42,609 nucleotides of DNA from Rhodobiaceae bacterium. Its GTDB lineage: Bacteria; Pseudomonadota; Alphaproteobacteria; MED-G09. Where the stretch lies: contig PCCF01000024.1 in NCBI GenBank assembly GCA_002731945.1, positions 1 to 42,609 of the forward strand. Direction: 5' to 3'. The notes under the pieces were generated by a model that saw only the letters and a list, made by a program, of their open reading frames with translations, ran no database searches and was not told the DNA's origin. How positions within the stretch are numbered: position 1 is the first letter of the stretch; every line of letters begins with the position of its first letter. The position numbers and the translations under genes are program-made. Shown in pieces: positions 1-8,253 of this stretch.

Positions 1-258
1 TAAATTTTTTCTATATGGACCCAAGACGAAATAGGCTATTCTTTTTACGGAAAGATTAGCTGTAAAGATTTTTGATATTTGATCAATTTTTTCTATTGAA
101 GCATAGTCTTCTCTTTTCAAGATACCTAAAGTTCTATCTCCAATAAATTGAATATATTCTTCCGGTGAATCAAGATTCTGATCGGCATAAGTAACTTCAC
201 AGAAAAAAACAAAAGCCAAAATATATAAAAAGAAAGCTAATGATTTAAATATCTTCAT
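1..258 (-). CDS. mlaC: MlaC-like phospholipid-binding protein, N-terminal part
   Basis: This is the N-terminal 86 residues of a gene that runs off the left edge. The protein starts with a basic, hydrophobic signal peptide (MKIFKSLAFFLYILAFVFF, cleaved near TYA-DQ). A helical segment with LKREDYASIEKIDQISKIFTANLS follows and then IAYFVLGPYR, which fits the start of the MlaC/Ttg2D family. MlaC carries phospholipids through the periplasm between the outer-membrane MlaA-porin complex and the inner-membrane MlaFEDB transporter. The call rests partly on the neighbour: mlaA ends only 2 bp upstream of this ATG on the same strand, so the two are almost surely co-transcribed. The rest of the protein is not visible. 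Confidence 0.72.
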   Translation of the reverse strand, partial: MKIFKSLAFFLYILAFVFFCEVTYADQNLDSPEEYIQFIGDRTLGILKREDYASIEKIDQISKIFTANLSVKRIAYFVLGPYRKNL

Positions 259-260
259 CT

Positions 261-1004
261 TTAGTTATCAATTTCATTAAATGAATCAAAAAAATCTCCC
301 ATTTCATTAATATCATCATCCGCAATAATACTAAAAGACTTTCTGTTTTGAGTGTAGATAGATTTAAGGGAACTATAATAATCTATCGAAGTTTCCCTAA
401 GATTGTCTATAGTATCCATATTTGATGATCGAGATGATAAGGCGTACAAGAGTGTTGGAGAGGATCTAACAACTATATATTCGTCTTGTAGATAGTAGTT
501 AAGTGGATTTGTTATAAGATCTAAAACGTTTCCAACCAGATGTCTTGTAGTTCTCGGTCCAATAAAAGGTAGAACTAGAAAGTCTCCTTCTGGAACTCCC
601 CAAATCTCTAGAGTATATCCAAAGTCAGTATAATTTTTTTTTAATCCCATCTTATCTGCAACATCAAAAAGACCAAAGAGACCAATTGTAGAGTTAATTA
701 CAAATCTTCCCAAAGTATTCAAAGAAGACTCGATGTCACCTTGAAAAATGTAATTAGTAAAATTAATTGGTTCCCCAATATTCCGCAGGGCATTGGATAT
801 ACCTCTTTCTAGGGGGTTAGGTAAATAGCCATAACTTACAGAAACAGGTCTGAGGATAAACTGATCAACTTTGTCATTGAATTCATGCACAGCGCGATTT
901 GTTTGTTCAAATGGATCTTGAGTTTCTGCATTACTATGAAAATTAGCAGAAAGAAATAATAACAGTAGGAAGAATTTTACGAAGCTGTATTTATTTCTTT
1001 TCAA
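261..1004 (-). CDS. mlaA: MlaA/VacJ family outer-membrane lipid-asymmetry protein
   Basis: MlaA removes misplaced phospholipids from the outer leaflet of the outer membrane and hands them to MlaC. The protein has 247 residues, normal for the family. The family hallmarks are DPFEQTNRAVHEFND (about residues 30-44), then FINSTIGLFGLFDVADKMGL, DFGYTLEIWGVPEGDFLVLPFIGPR and DLITNPLNYYL. The start codon is TTG (1004-1002); no in-frame ATG precedes the signal peptide. The signal peptide ends near SNA-ETQ (residue 26) and has no lipobox cysteine, so this MlaA seems to be exported by signal peptidase I and not lipidated, unlike the E. coli lipoprotein. It lies directly upstream of mlaC. Confidence 0.93.
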   Translation of the reverse strand: MKRNKYSFVKFFLLLLFLSANFHSNAETQDPFEQTNRAVHEFNDKVDQFILRPVSVSYGYLPNPLERGISNALRNIGEPINFTNYIFQGDIESSLNTLGRFVINSTIGLFGLFDVADKMGLKKNYTDFGYTLEIWGVPEGDFLVLPFIGPRTTRHLVGNVLDLITNPLNYYLQDEYIVVRSSPTLLYALSSRSSNMDTIDNLRETSIDYYSSLKSIYTQNRKSFSIIADDDINEMGDFFDSFNEIDN

Positions 1005-1030
1005 TTAATTATCCAAATCATTAATAGTCA

Positions 1031-1825
1031 TTACAACGGTAGGTCTTTAACCCTTTCAATAATTTTAAGATGAATATCTTTACATCCCCCAACCACCGAT
1101 TTTTTTTGAATTTCTTTTTTATTATAAGTAATTTTTTCTCCCAGGTGATTGGTAACTTCTCCTCCAGCCTCAGTCACTAAAAGATCACCTGCAGCAATAT
1201 CCCAATCATTTTTAGGGTTAAGAGCCATCATAACATCAAACTTACCCATAGCTACAAGAGCCATCCGATAAGCTATAGAATTTTTATTTTTTATTACCAT
1301 TTTAGGCCAAGGTTCTTTCCAAGCGGGGTGGCTAAACATAGGTTTAAAAGCACACATTCTCGCACCTTCCAAATTTTTATTATTTGAAACTCTTATTCTG
1401 GTAGAGTTCATCCAAGATCCTTTATTTAATTCAGCTTCAAACAATTCGTTATAAACTGGGTTTAAAATTAAGGCGGAAATTGGTCTTCCTTTTTCAATTA
1501 GAGCAACAGAGATAGAAAAATCTTCCTTACCTTCTAAAAAAGACTTAGTTCCATCTATAGGGTCAATTAAAAACACCTTACTAAATTTTAATCTAGAATA
1601 ATCATCATGATTCTCCTCTGACAGCCACCCAATTTTTCTTAATTTCTTGTTAATTTTTTCTGACAAATAATTGTTAATTTCAATATCAGCTTCTGAGACT
1701 TGTGTTCCATCATCCTTAGTCCAATATTTTGGATTATTTTGGAACCATTTGAGAGCAATTTCCCCGGCTCCCATTATTGCTTTTTTTGCAATGAAGTGTT
1801 CTTTAGAGGGTCTAAATTCCTGCAA
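1031..1825 (-). CDS. Inositol monophosphatase-family phosphatase, CysQ-like
   Basis: This is a Mg-dependent, Li-sensitive-type phosphatase of the inositol monophosphatase superfamily. The metal-binding motifs are intact: EE at 70-71, DPIDGT at 88-93 and WDIAAGD at 208-214. The alphaproteobacterial members are usually annotated as 3'(2'),5'-bisphosphate nucleotidase (CysQ), which clears PAP made in sulfate assimilation, but inositol-phosphate or histidinol-phosphate activity cannot be excluded from sequence. The length of 264 is normal. The start is TTG, with GAGG nine bases upstream; the overlapping ATG belongs to the pmbA frame. The gene overlaps the end of pmbA by 14 bp, so translation is probably coupled. 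Confidence 0.85.
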   Translation of the reverse strand: MQEFRPSKEHFIAKKAIMGAGEIALKWFQNNPKYWTKDDGTQVSEADIEINNYLSEKINKKLRKIGWLSEENHDDYSRLKFSKVFLIDPIDGTKSFLEGKEDFSISVALIEKGRPISALILNPVYNELFEAELNKGSWMNSTRIRVSNNKNLEGARMCAFKPMFSHPAWKEPWPKMVIKNKNSIAYRMALVAMGKFDVMMALNPKNDWDIAAGDLLVTEAGGEVTNHLGEKITYNKKEIQKKSVVGGCKDIHLKIIERVKDLPL

Positions 1826-3146
1826 CAGTCATATCCTCAATTAGTAAAGTCGGTGAATTAATACCGAAATTGAAAGACAAATCATTTGCGGGAGTCATTT
1901 TCTTAAACATATTTAGTAAATTATCTGCGATTGTTATTTCATTTACAGGAAATGTTATTTCTCCATTTTCAATCTTGAATCCGACTGCTCCGCGACTATA
2001 GTCACCGTTCACCATATTAACACCCTGACCAACTAAATCAGTTATATAAAAGCCTTCATTTACATCTTTTATTAAGTCTAGTGGACTTAAAGGTCCTTTA
2101 TCTAAATATAGATTAGTTGGGCTTGGGCTTGGAGGGCTTGATACAGACCTACTTGCGCGTCCATTTGTTTTCATGTTTAATTGTTTTGCTGTTGAATTAT
2201 CTAGAAGCCAAGATAAAATTACACCGTCTTTTACTAGATCTATTTCTTTTCCTATAACTCCCTCGGCATCGAACGGTCTTGATGATAATCCCCTAATCAA
2301 TAACGGGTTATCAATTATTCTGATATTATTTTTCATTATTTTATTCTCAAATTCATTAATGAGAAAGCTAGATTTTCTTGCTATTGCAGATCCGGAAATA
2401 GCAGAAGAAAAATGAGAAATGATAGATCTAGCTATTCTTGGTTCAAAAATTATATTGGCTTTGCAGGTCTTAATTTTTTTGGGATTACATTTATCAAGAA
2501 CTCTTTTTGCACAGGATTTTCCAATTTCTTTACTATCGGATAGATCTTTGTAATGTAACTTAGTATCAAAATCATAGTCAGTCTCCATTTTCCCATTCTT
2601 TTCTGCAATAACTGAACAAGAAATAGAGAAGTTACTTTTCTTATAAAAACCGCAAAATCCCTTAGAATTAGCAATGTAATAATTAGATTTTGATTGTGAA
2701 GCAGAAGCTCCGTTTGAATTTTTTATACCCGCGCACGCTAGGGCAGAATTTTCAGCTTCTTTGGCTTTATCTTCAAGCTCTTGGGCTGACAATTCATAAT
2801 CATCGTACAGATCTAGATTAGTTATGGATTCATCGTTTTCTTTTTCTTCAATGAAAGAATAAGGGTCATCTGGAGCCAATTCGGCCATTTGAACCACCTG
2901 TTCAACTGAATTGTTTATCGAAGACTCTGAAAAATCACTTGTTGATATGATAGCATTTTTATTACCAACAAAGGCTCTTATACCCAGAATTTTAGATTCT
3001 GATTGCTCTATTTCTTCAAGTTCTCCAAGTCGACAGCTAGAATATGATGTAAAGTTTTTAATAATTATAATATCTGCATTATCTGCATTCTTGTTTTTAC
3101 ATTTTTCGAGGACCTTCTGACCCGTTTTGCTATACTGATTAGTCAT
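1812..3146 (-). CDS. pmbA: PmbA/TldE metalloprotease-family subunit
   Basis: The 444-residue protein belongs to the TldD/TldE (PmbA) family, which processes small peptides such as microcin precursors and helps degrade CcdA-type antitoxins. TldD carries the HExxxH zinc motif. I see none here: the corresponding segment reads EPRIARSIISHFSSAISGSAI, so this is the PmbA/TldE partner. The C-terminal half has the family's PSPSPTNLYLDKG loop and GFYITDLVGQGVNMVNGDYSRGAVGF. No tldD lies in the window. The stop of mutY overlaps this ATG by 4 bp (ATGA), and the CysQ-like gene overlaps the 3' end, so mutY, pmbA and the phosphatase probably form one operon. Confidence 0.9.
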   Translation of the reverse strand: MTNQYSKTGQKVLEKCKNKNADNADIIIIKNFTSYSSCRLGELEEIEQSESKILGIRAFVGNKNAIISTSDFSESSINNSVEQVVQMAELAPDDPYSFIEEKENDESITNLDLYDDYELSAQELEDKAKEAENSALACAGIKNSNGASASQSKSNYYIANSKGFCGFYKKSNFSISCSVIAEKNGKMETDYDFDTKLHYKDLSDSKEIGKSCAKRVLDKCNPKKIKTCKANIIFEPRIARSIISHFSSAISGSAIARKSSFLINEFENKIMKNNIRIIDNPLLIRGLSSRPFDAEGVIGKEIDLVKDGVILSWLLDNSTAKQLNMKTNGRASRSVSSPPSPSPTNLYLDKGPLSPLDLIKDVNEGFYITDLVGQGVNMVNGDYSRGAVGFKIENGEITFPVNEITIADNLLNMFKKMTPANDLSFNFGINSPTLLIEDMTVAGI

Positions 3147-4207
3147 ATTTTGCTCTTTTCCACACTTAGAGCATGTAAGTATATTTTTTTCATTAGTGTT
3201 GGCAAACCAATCTTTTCAATTTTTGACTTTTGTTTCCACTCTCCTTTGAGTTTCATTTCATCAAAACCATATTTTGCATAAATCTTAAGCTGTAAATCGA
3301 AGTGAGAAAACGAATGATTTATTTTCCCCGACATTTTATCCCACTTGTTTATTCCTGGAAATTCTTTTTCTTTTGCAGTTAATCTTTCTTCTGACCATTT
3401 TGTAGAAGGAAAACCTAATGTACCAGGTAAAATGCCATTATCTGGTCGTCTTCTGAGGTACACGTTATTATTTTTTGATGTAATCCAAAAGACAATCCCC
3501 TTCTTGAGCTTTTTAATTATTTTTTTTTGTTTTAAAGGAATTTCATTGGTTAATCCTTTTTTATATGCCAAGCAAAGAAAATTTATAGGGCAGTTTATGC
3601 AGTTAGGATTTTGGCTCTTACAAATTGAAGATCCTATATCCATTAAAGCTTGAACATAATCTCCTGCTCTTTTAGAGGGAGTAAATTTTTTTGCAATTTC
3701 TTCAACTTCCTTTCTTGTTCTTTTTGGATCCTTTTTTATTGCGTTAAGCCTTAAAATAATTCTCTCGATATTGGAATCTACAACTAAAGCATCTTTATTA
3801 AATGCAATAGATAAGATTGCTCCAGCAGTATATCTACCTATTCCAGGCAAACTTACTAAATCTTGATAATTATTAGGAAAGACACCTTTAAATTTTTTAT
3901 CAATAATCTTAGAAGCGTTATGTAAATTTTTAGCTCTTGAGTAATATCCCAGACCTGACCAAAATTCCAAAATTTCATTTACATTGCTTTTGGATAGTTT
4001 TTTTACATTTGGCCATTTTTTAATAAAACTACTGTAGTATGGTATCACCGCTTTAACGGTTGTTTGCTGAAGCATGATTTCAGAAACCCAAATTTTGTAG
4101 GCATCTTTTTTTTGACTTTTAGTTTTTCTCCACGGTAAGTCTCGTTTATTATTATCATACCAATGAAGAACATTTTTATGTAAATTGTTATAATCTTTTA
4201 TAGTCAT
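3143..4207 (-). CDS. mutY: A/G-specific adenine DNA glycosylase MutY
   Basis: MutY removes adenine mispaired with 8-oxoguanine. From the ATG at 4207 the protein has 354 residues, the usual length. Visible signatures are SEIMLQQT (catalytic Glu43), the helix-hairpin-helix LPGIGRYTAGA (120-130), VDSN with catalytic Asp144, and the 4Fe-4S loop C196-x6-C203-x2-C206-x5-C212. A C-terminal NUDIX-like domain follows (IVFWITSKNNNVYLRRRP, later NHSFSHFDL), which recognises 8-oxoG. The reading frame stays open upstream to 4288, but those extra 27 residues are unlike MutY and would overlap dciA. The gene is divergent from dciA with 23 bp between start codons, and it heads the operon with pmbA. Confidence 0.95.
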   Translation of the reverse strand: MTIKDYNNLHKNVLHWYDNNKRDLPWRKTKSQKKDAYKIWVSEIMLQQTTVKAVIPYYSSFIKKWPNVKKLSKSNVNEILEFWSGLGYYSRAKNLHNASKIIDKKFKGVFPNNYQDLVSLPGIGRYTAGAILSIAFNKDALVVDSNIERIILRLNAIKKDPKRTRKEVEEIAKKFTPSKRAGDYVQALMDIGSSICKSQNPNCINCPINFLCLAYKKGLTNEIPLKQKKIIKKLKKGIVFWITSKNNNVYLRRRPDNGILPGTLGFPSTKWSEERLTAKEKEFPGINKWDKMSGKINHSFSHFDLQLKIYAKYGFDEMKLKGEWKQKSKIEKIGLPTLMKKIYLHALSVEKSKI

Positions 4208-4230
4208 GTTTTCTAAGGTTTGAATAAATA

Positions 4231-4566
4231 ATGAATAAGAATAATAAAGATTTGTCAGCACCAATGCAACTTGGATGGTTTGTTTCAAAAATTTCTAAAC
4301 CTTTTTACAATAGGCAAGGTTTTACCAAAAAATTTGTAATAGACAATTGGAATGAGATTGTTGGAGAAGAATTTTCAAAAATTTCTGTCCCTGAAAAAAT
4401 TAGAATCCAAAAAGGTGGCGGCATTTTGACTATTGCAACTGATGGAGCAACAGCCACAGAAATGGAATACATTAAAGTCGATATTATAAAAAAAATTAAT
4501 AATTATTATGGATACAAGGCTGTTAATAGATTGAGATTCAGAAATACTTATGTTGAAAATAAATAA
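4231..4566 (+). CDS. dciA: DciA-like protein (DUF721)
   Basis: This small basic 111-residue protein fits the DUF721 family, whose studied members (DciA) help load the replicative helicase DnaB in bacteria without DnaC. The pattern is typical: QLGWFVSKISKPFYNRQGF, then WNEIVGEEFSKISVPEKI, then a GGILTIATDGATATEMEY strand-helix region and a basic end. In many alphaproteobacteria a DUF721 gene lies between divergent mutY and dsbA-smc, exactly as here, which supports the call more than the weak sequence does. A poor AAGG lies 13 bases before the ATG. Confidence 0.8.
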   Translation: MNKNNKDLSAPMQLGWFVSKISKPFYNRQGFTKKFVIDNWNEIVGEEFSKISVPEKIRIQKGGGILTIATDGATATEMEYIKVDIIKKINNYYGYKAVNRLRFRNTYVENK

Positions 4567-4634
4567 AATAATAAATGTAAAAAATAAAGTTGTAATGAAT
4601 AACATAAAAGGTTTTTAATAGACTAATAATTGTT

Positions 4635-5294
4635 ATGAATAGAAAAAACATTATCGTATTGGCTGGAGTTTTCTTGGTTTTTGCCATTTTGGGAATTCTT
4701 TTTTTTAGCCCATCAGAAATTTCTTCTAATAACCTACAAAATTTAAATTCTAATGTAACTTCGTCTAGAGGAGTCTTAGCGCCCTTAGAAGGAGATCACG
4801 TTATAGAAATCAACAATCCAAAGAATGTTATAATTGAATATGCTTCCCTTACATGCCCTCACTGCGCAGCATTCCACAACGAAGTTTTTCCTAAAATTCA
4901 AGCAGAACTTATAAATACAGGAAAAGTAAAATATATCTTTCGAGATTTTCCAATAGATCGCTATGCCATGGCGGGTTCTATGATTGCGCATTGTTCTGGA
5001 GATGAAAAGTATTTTGCAGTTATAAATGTCTTATTAAAAACCCAAGATCAATGGTTGTTCGATAACGAGAATCCCTATAATGGATTATTAAAGGTTGCAC
5101 GATTGGCCAGTTTATCTGAGGAAGAAGTTGAAATGTGTTTAAAAAATAAGTCTTTGTTTTCACAAATTGAAAACAATCAAAAAATGGCAACTAACCGTTT
5201 TGGTGTAAATGGCACACCGGCAATCTTCGTGAATGAAAGTAGGCTTACTACTTTAGATTTTGAAACGATTCTTGAATATCTAGGGAACAATTAA
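4635..5294 (+). CDS. DsbA-like thiol-disulfide oxidoreductase, membrane-anchored
   Basis: The 219-residue protein has an N-terminal signal anchor (residues 7-25) and then a thioredoxin fold with an insertion. The active site is C74-P-H-C77 (SLTCPHCAAFH), the classic DsbA dipeptide PH, and the cis-proline loop is GVNGTPAIFVN near residue 195. It should act in the periplasm, introducing or exchanging disulfides. The segment VKYIFRDFPIDRYAMAGSMIAHC is typical of the alphaproteobacterial DsbA-like family next to smc. There is no signal peptidase site that I trust, so it may stay tethered. Start ATG without a strong ribosome binding site. Confidence 0.88.
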   Translation: MNRKNIIVLAGVFLVFAILGILFFSPSEISSNNLQNLNSNVTSSRGVLAPLEGDHVIEINNPKNVIIEYASLTCPHCAAFHNEVFPKIQAELINTGKVKYIFRDFPIDRYAMAGSMIAHCSGDEKYFAVINVLLKTQDQWLFDNENPYNGLLKVARLASLSEEEVEMCLKNKSLFSQIENNQKMATNRFGVNGTPAIFVNESRLTTLDFETILEYLGNN

Positions 5295-5323
5295 AATACT
5301 AAATAAAAGCCTTACGGAGGTTA

Positions 5324-8140
5324 ATGTTGGATTTTAGTAAGATTCGTTTATCCAGTTTTAAGTCTTTTGTAGATCCAGTTGAGATTGATATTGGGAAGGG
5401 ATTGACCGGTGTAGTAGGTCCAAATGGATGTGGAAAGTCTAATCTTGTAGAAGCCTTGAGATGGGTAATGGGAGAAGCTTCTTATAAATCCATGAGAGCA
5501 CCAAATATGGATGGAGTGATTTTTTCTGGAACACAAAATCGGCCAGCGAGAAATTCCGCAGAAGTAACCCTAGTAATGAACAACAAAGAAAGAAATGCTC
5601 CCCAGATATGTAATAATTCTGATACTATTGAAATTACACGAAGAATAGAAAGAGAATCTGGATCCATTTATAAGGTTAATGGAATGGATACTCGAGCAAG
5701 AGATATCCAGATGATTTTTGCCGATGCCGCGACAGGAGCAAGATCACCTTCTTTAGTAAGACAGGGACAGATTCAAGAGTTAATCGATCAAAAACCGGAA
5801 GAAAGGAGAAGAATTTTAGAAGATGCTGCTGGGATATCAGGTCTTCATGTAAGACGTCATGAAGCAGAGCTCAGAATTAATTCTGCTGAAGCGAACCTTG
5901 ATAGACTTGATGACGTTCTAAAAGAGCTTGCGTCACAAATGCGATCGTTAAATAAGCAATCTAGAGAAGCAAATAGATACAAATCGTTATCAGAAAAAAT
6001 TAGGAAAACCGAGGCAAATCTTCTTTCGTTGAGATACAAGATGGTATCGAATGAAAACAATAAAAGCTTAGAAGAGCTTAAAAAAGTTAAAGAAAATCAT
6101 GAAAATCTTGTTGGAAAAATCACCAATAAGAAAACCGAAGAATTAAAATTACAAGATCAAATTCCAAAGCTTAAAGATGAAGCAAATAACTCTTCTTCAA
6201 AACTTCAAAGATTAACAATTGAATTGGAAGGTTTACATGAAGATTTTTCTAGATCTGAAAAAAGGAAAAATGAACTTAATAACCTCATAACAACTTCAAT
6301 GTTACAATTGAAAAGAGAAGATCAGATTATTAATGACCTTGAAGGTAAAAATATTGATGAAAAAAATTCTTTATTGGAAAATCTCGATAAGAATGAACTT
6401 GAAAAGGAATTATCTAAATTAGTAGGAATTTTAAAGGAGAATGAAAAAAATTATAACTTAATTACCGAATTATTAGCGGAAAGACAGGCATTAGAAAAAC
6501 TTATAGGCGAACAATTAAACAATGATAATGCCTTAATAAATGAATTATCAGTTAATGAAGGTTATGAGGAGGCTTTGGACGCCCTACTTGGTGATGAACT
6601 CTACCATTCTATTGAAGAAAATTCCCCAATTCATTGGATTGAGATGGACAAAATTAAAGGAGAAAACTCATTACCATCTGGCATTCTACCCCTATCGAAT
6701 TTTGTTAAGGGATCAAATGTTCTTTTAAGACGTCTAGATCAAACCGGTTTAGTTGAGAAGCATATTGGTACAAAATTAATGCATAAACTAAAATATGGTC
6801 AAAGACTTGTTTCAATAGAAGGAGATCTTTGGAGGTGGGACGGACTAGTAGTTTCAGCAGGAGCCCCAGGTTCAGCAGCAGAAAGATTAGCTCAAAGAAA
6901 TAGACTCACCAATCTGCACGATGAAATAAAGATTTTTTTTAGTGATCTCGGTTCTCTAGAGAATTTAAGATTAAGAAATAATGAAATCCAACAGGAAATA
7001 TCAAGTTTAAGACTAAATATTGAAAGGTATGAGATAAATAAGAATAGCTCACTAGATGTCAAAAAGAGAATCAAAGAAGCCAAGGAACAAATAGAGAAAC
7101 AAAATGATCAAATGGTCGGATTTAGAAATGAGTTGGATAAATTCGGAAATCTTCCAGAGGAAAGTGAAGAAAAGAAAATAGAAATTATTGATAGGATAAA
7201 TAATTCTCAGAAAGAAAGTTCTTTAGCTAGTGATATTTTAGCAAAAGTTGAAAATAATTTGAGAGAAATTTCTTCAGATATAAGAAAACTATCTGAAGAC
7301 GAATCAATGTTAAGGGAATCTAAGGGAAGAATAGAATCAACCTGTGAATCAAATAATCTTCGCTTGCAAGAAATTGAGGATCAAATTTCCAAAGATTTAA
7401 AGATAAATGTAGAAGAGCTTTTGGTTGCAACCGATCTGGCGGGTGAATTTAATTTAGAAAAAGAACAAGAAATAATTACGACGTTAGACAGATACAAGAA
7501 TGAGCGTGAGGAATTGGGGGGAGTAAATCTCCTCGCAGAACAAGAGGCAAGTGAAATAAAAGAAAGAATTGATGAAATGAAAGCTGAGAAGAAAGATTTG
7601 GAGGATGCGATTAAAAAGCTCAAAGGTGGTATTCAAGACTTAAATAAAGAAGGAAGACAAAGAATGCTGAAGGCTTTTGATCAAGTTAATAAAAAATTCC
7701 AAACAGTTTTTAATAATTTCTTTGGAGGAGGTCAAGCGGAATTAAAATTTATAGATTCGGATGATCCCTTAGATGCAGGTCTTGAAGTGTTGGCTCAATT
7801 ACCAGGAAAAAAATTAATTTCTATGTCTTCCTTATCAGGTGGAGAGAAGGCTTTAACTGCTCTTTCACTTATTTTTGCAGTTTTTTTGACAAATCCTTCA
7901 CCCATTTGTGTACTTGATGAGGTCGACGCACCTTTAGATGATGCAAATGTAGAAAGATTTTGTAGTTTAATTCAAGAGATTTCCTCTACAGTTAATACTA
8001 GATTTTTAATTATTACTCATCATCCATTAACAATGGCCAAGATGGATCGTCTTTTTGGAATAACTATGCAGGAGAAAGGTGTAAGCCAATTAGTATCTGT
8101 AGATTTGAACGCTGCAGAAAAAATCAGAAAAATTGCTTAA
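5324..8140 (+). CDS. smc: Chromosome segregation ATPase SMC, short-armed
   Basis: SMC is the ATPase core of the bacterial condensin that compacts and separates chromosomes. The N-terminal head has Walker A GPNGCGKSN at 32-40 and GQIQELIDQKPEERR. The first coiled coil spans about 165-390, a hinge-like region about 400-520 (LGDELYHSIEEN to WRWDGLVV), and the second coil about 522-770. The C-terminal head has the ABC signature LSGGEK (837-842), Walker B ICVLDEVDAPLDD and the switch His in ITHHP. At 938 residues it is over 200 shorter than typical 1150-1190-residue SMCs; both heads are complete, so the loss is in the arms. GGAGG sits three bases before the ATG; TTG at 5327 would be better spaced. 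No scpA or scpB is in the window. Confidence 0.96.
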   Translation: MLDFSKIRLSSFKSFVDPVEIDIGKGLTGVVGPNGCGKSNLVEALRWVMGEASYKSMRAPNMDGVIFSGTQNRPARNSAEVTLVMNNKERNAPQICNNSDTIEITRRIERESGSIYKVNGMDTRARDIQMIFADAATGARSPSLVRQGQIQELIDQKPEERRRILEDAAGISGLHVRRHEAELRINSAEANLDRLDDVLKELASQMRSLNKQSREANRYKSLSEKIRKTEANLLSLRYKMVSNENNKSLEELKKVKENHENLVGKITNKKTEELKLQDQIPKLKDEANNSSSKLQRLTIELEGLHEDFSRSEKRKNELNNLITTSMLQLKREDQIINDLEGKNIDEKNSLLENLDKNELEKELSKLVGILKENEKNYNLITELLAERQALEKLIGEQLNNDNALINELSVNEGYEEALDALLGDELYHSIEENSPIHWIEMDKIKGENSLPSGILPLSNFVKGSNVLLRRLDQTGLVEKHIGTKLMHKLKYGQRLVSIEGDLWRWDGLVVSAGAPGSAAERLAQRNRLTNLHDEIKIFFSDLGSLENLRLRNNEIQQEISSLRLNIERYEINKNSSLDVKKRIKEAKEQIEKQNDQMVGFRNELDKFGNLPEESEEKKIEIIDRINNSQKESSLASDILAKVENNLREISSDIRKLSEDESMLRESKGRIESTCESNNLRLQEIEDQISKDLKINVEELLVATDLAGEFNLEKEQEIITTLDRYKNEREELGGVNLLAEQEASEIKERIDEMKAEKKDLEDAIKKLKGGIQDLNKEGRQRMLKAFDQVNKKFQTVFNNFFGGGQAELKFIDSDDPLDAGLEVLAQLPGKKLISMSSLSGGEKALTALSLIFAVFLTNPSPICVLDEVDAPLDDANVERFCSLIQEISSTVNTRFLIITHHPLTMAKMDRLFGITMQEKGVSQLVSVDLNAAEKIRKIA

Positions 8141-8192
8141 TTTTTTTTAAAAAAATCATTATTATTCAATAACTTAATAAAAATTAATATTC

Positions 8193-8221
8193 TTGACAGT
8201 TAGTAATGACGCTAGTAATTT
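8193..8221 (+). promoter_or_regulatory. Candidate sigma70-type promoter of the F0 ATP synthase operon
   Basis: A perfect -35 hexamer TTGACA (8193-8198) is followed after 17 bases by a weak -10 (TAATTT, 8216-8221). It lies in the 112-bp gap between smc and atpI, the only sizeable gap before the operon. Transcription would begin near 8228, just at the repeat described below. The -10 matches consensus poorly, so this is a prediction. Confidence 0.45.
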
Positions 8222-8225
8222 CACT

Positions 8226-8253
8226 TTGAGGCTACCTATTTGAGGTTGCCTAA
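8226..8253 (+). repeat. 14-bp imperfect tandem repeat forming a hairpin over the atpI ribosome binding site
   Basis: Two adjacent 14-base units, TTGAGGCTACCTAT (8226-8239) and TTGAGGTTGCCTAA (8240-8253), differ at three positions. Both carry GAGG; the second copy lies 7 bases before the ATG at 8253. GGCTACC (8230-8236) can pair with GGTTGCC (8244-8250) with one T-T mismatch and a 7-base loop, which would bury the second GAGG. A role in translation control or 5'-end stability is inference. Confidence 0.5.

Noticed and set aside
2173-2415. Open frames on the strand opposite or in other frames of pmbA, mutY, smc, atpB, glyS, PPDK-like, dxs and others (such as 2173-2415, 3345-3653, 8980-9204, 19120-19482)
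   Set aside because: They lie fully inside genes with clear family matches, have no recognisable domains or ribosome binding sites, and their composition is that of reversed or shifted coding sequence.
4595-4618. Seven-codon open frame (ATG to TAA) between dciA and the dsbA-like gene
   Set aside because: It is too short and has no ribosome binding site; such frames are expected by chance.
8141-8155. T8-A7 tract just after the smc stop as a terminator
   Set aside because: It is pure A/T with no loop or GC stem, so a stable hairpin is unlikely.
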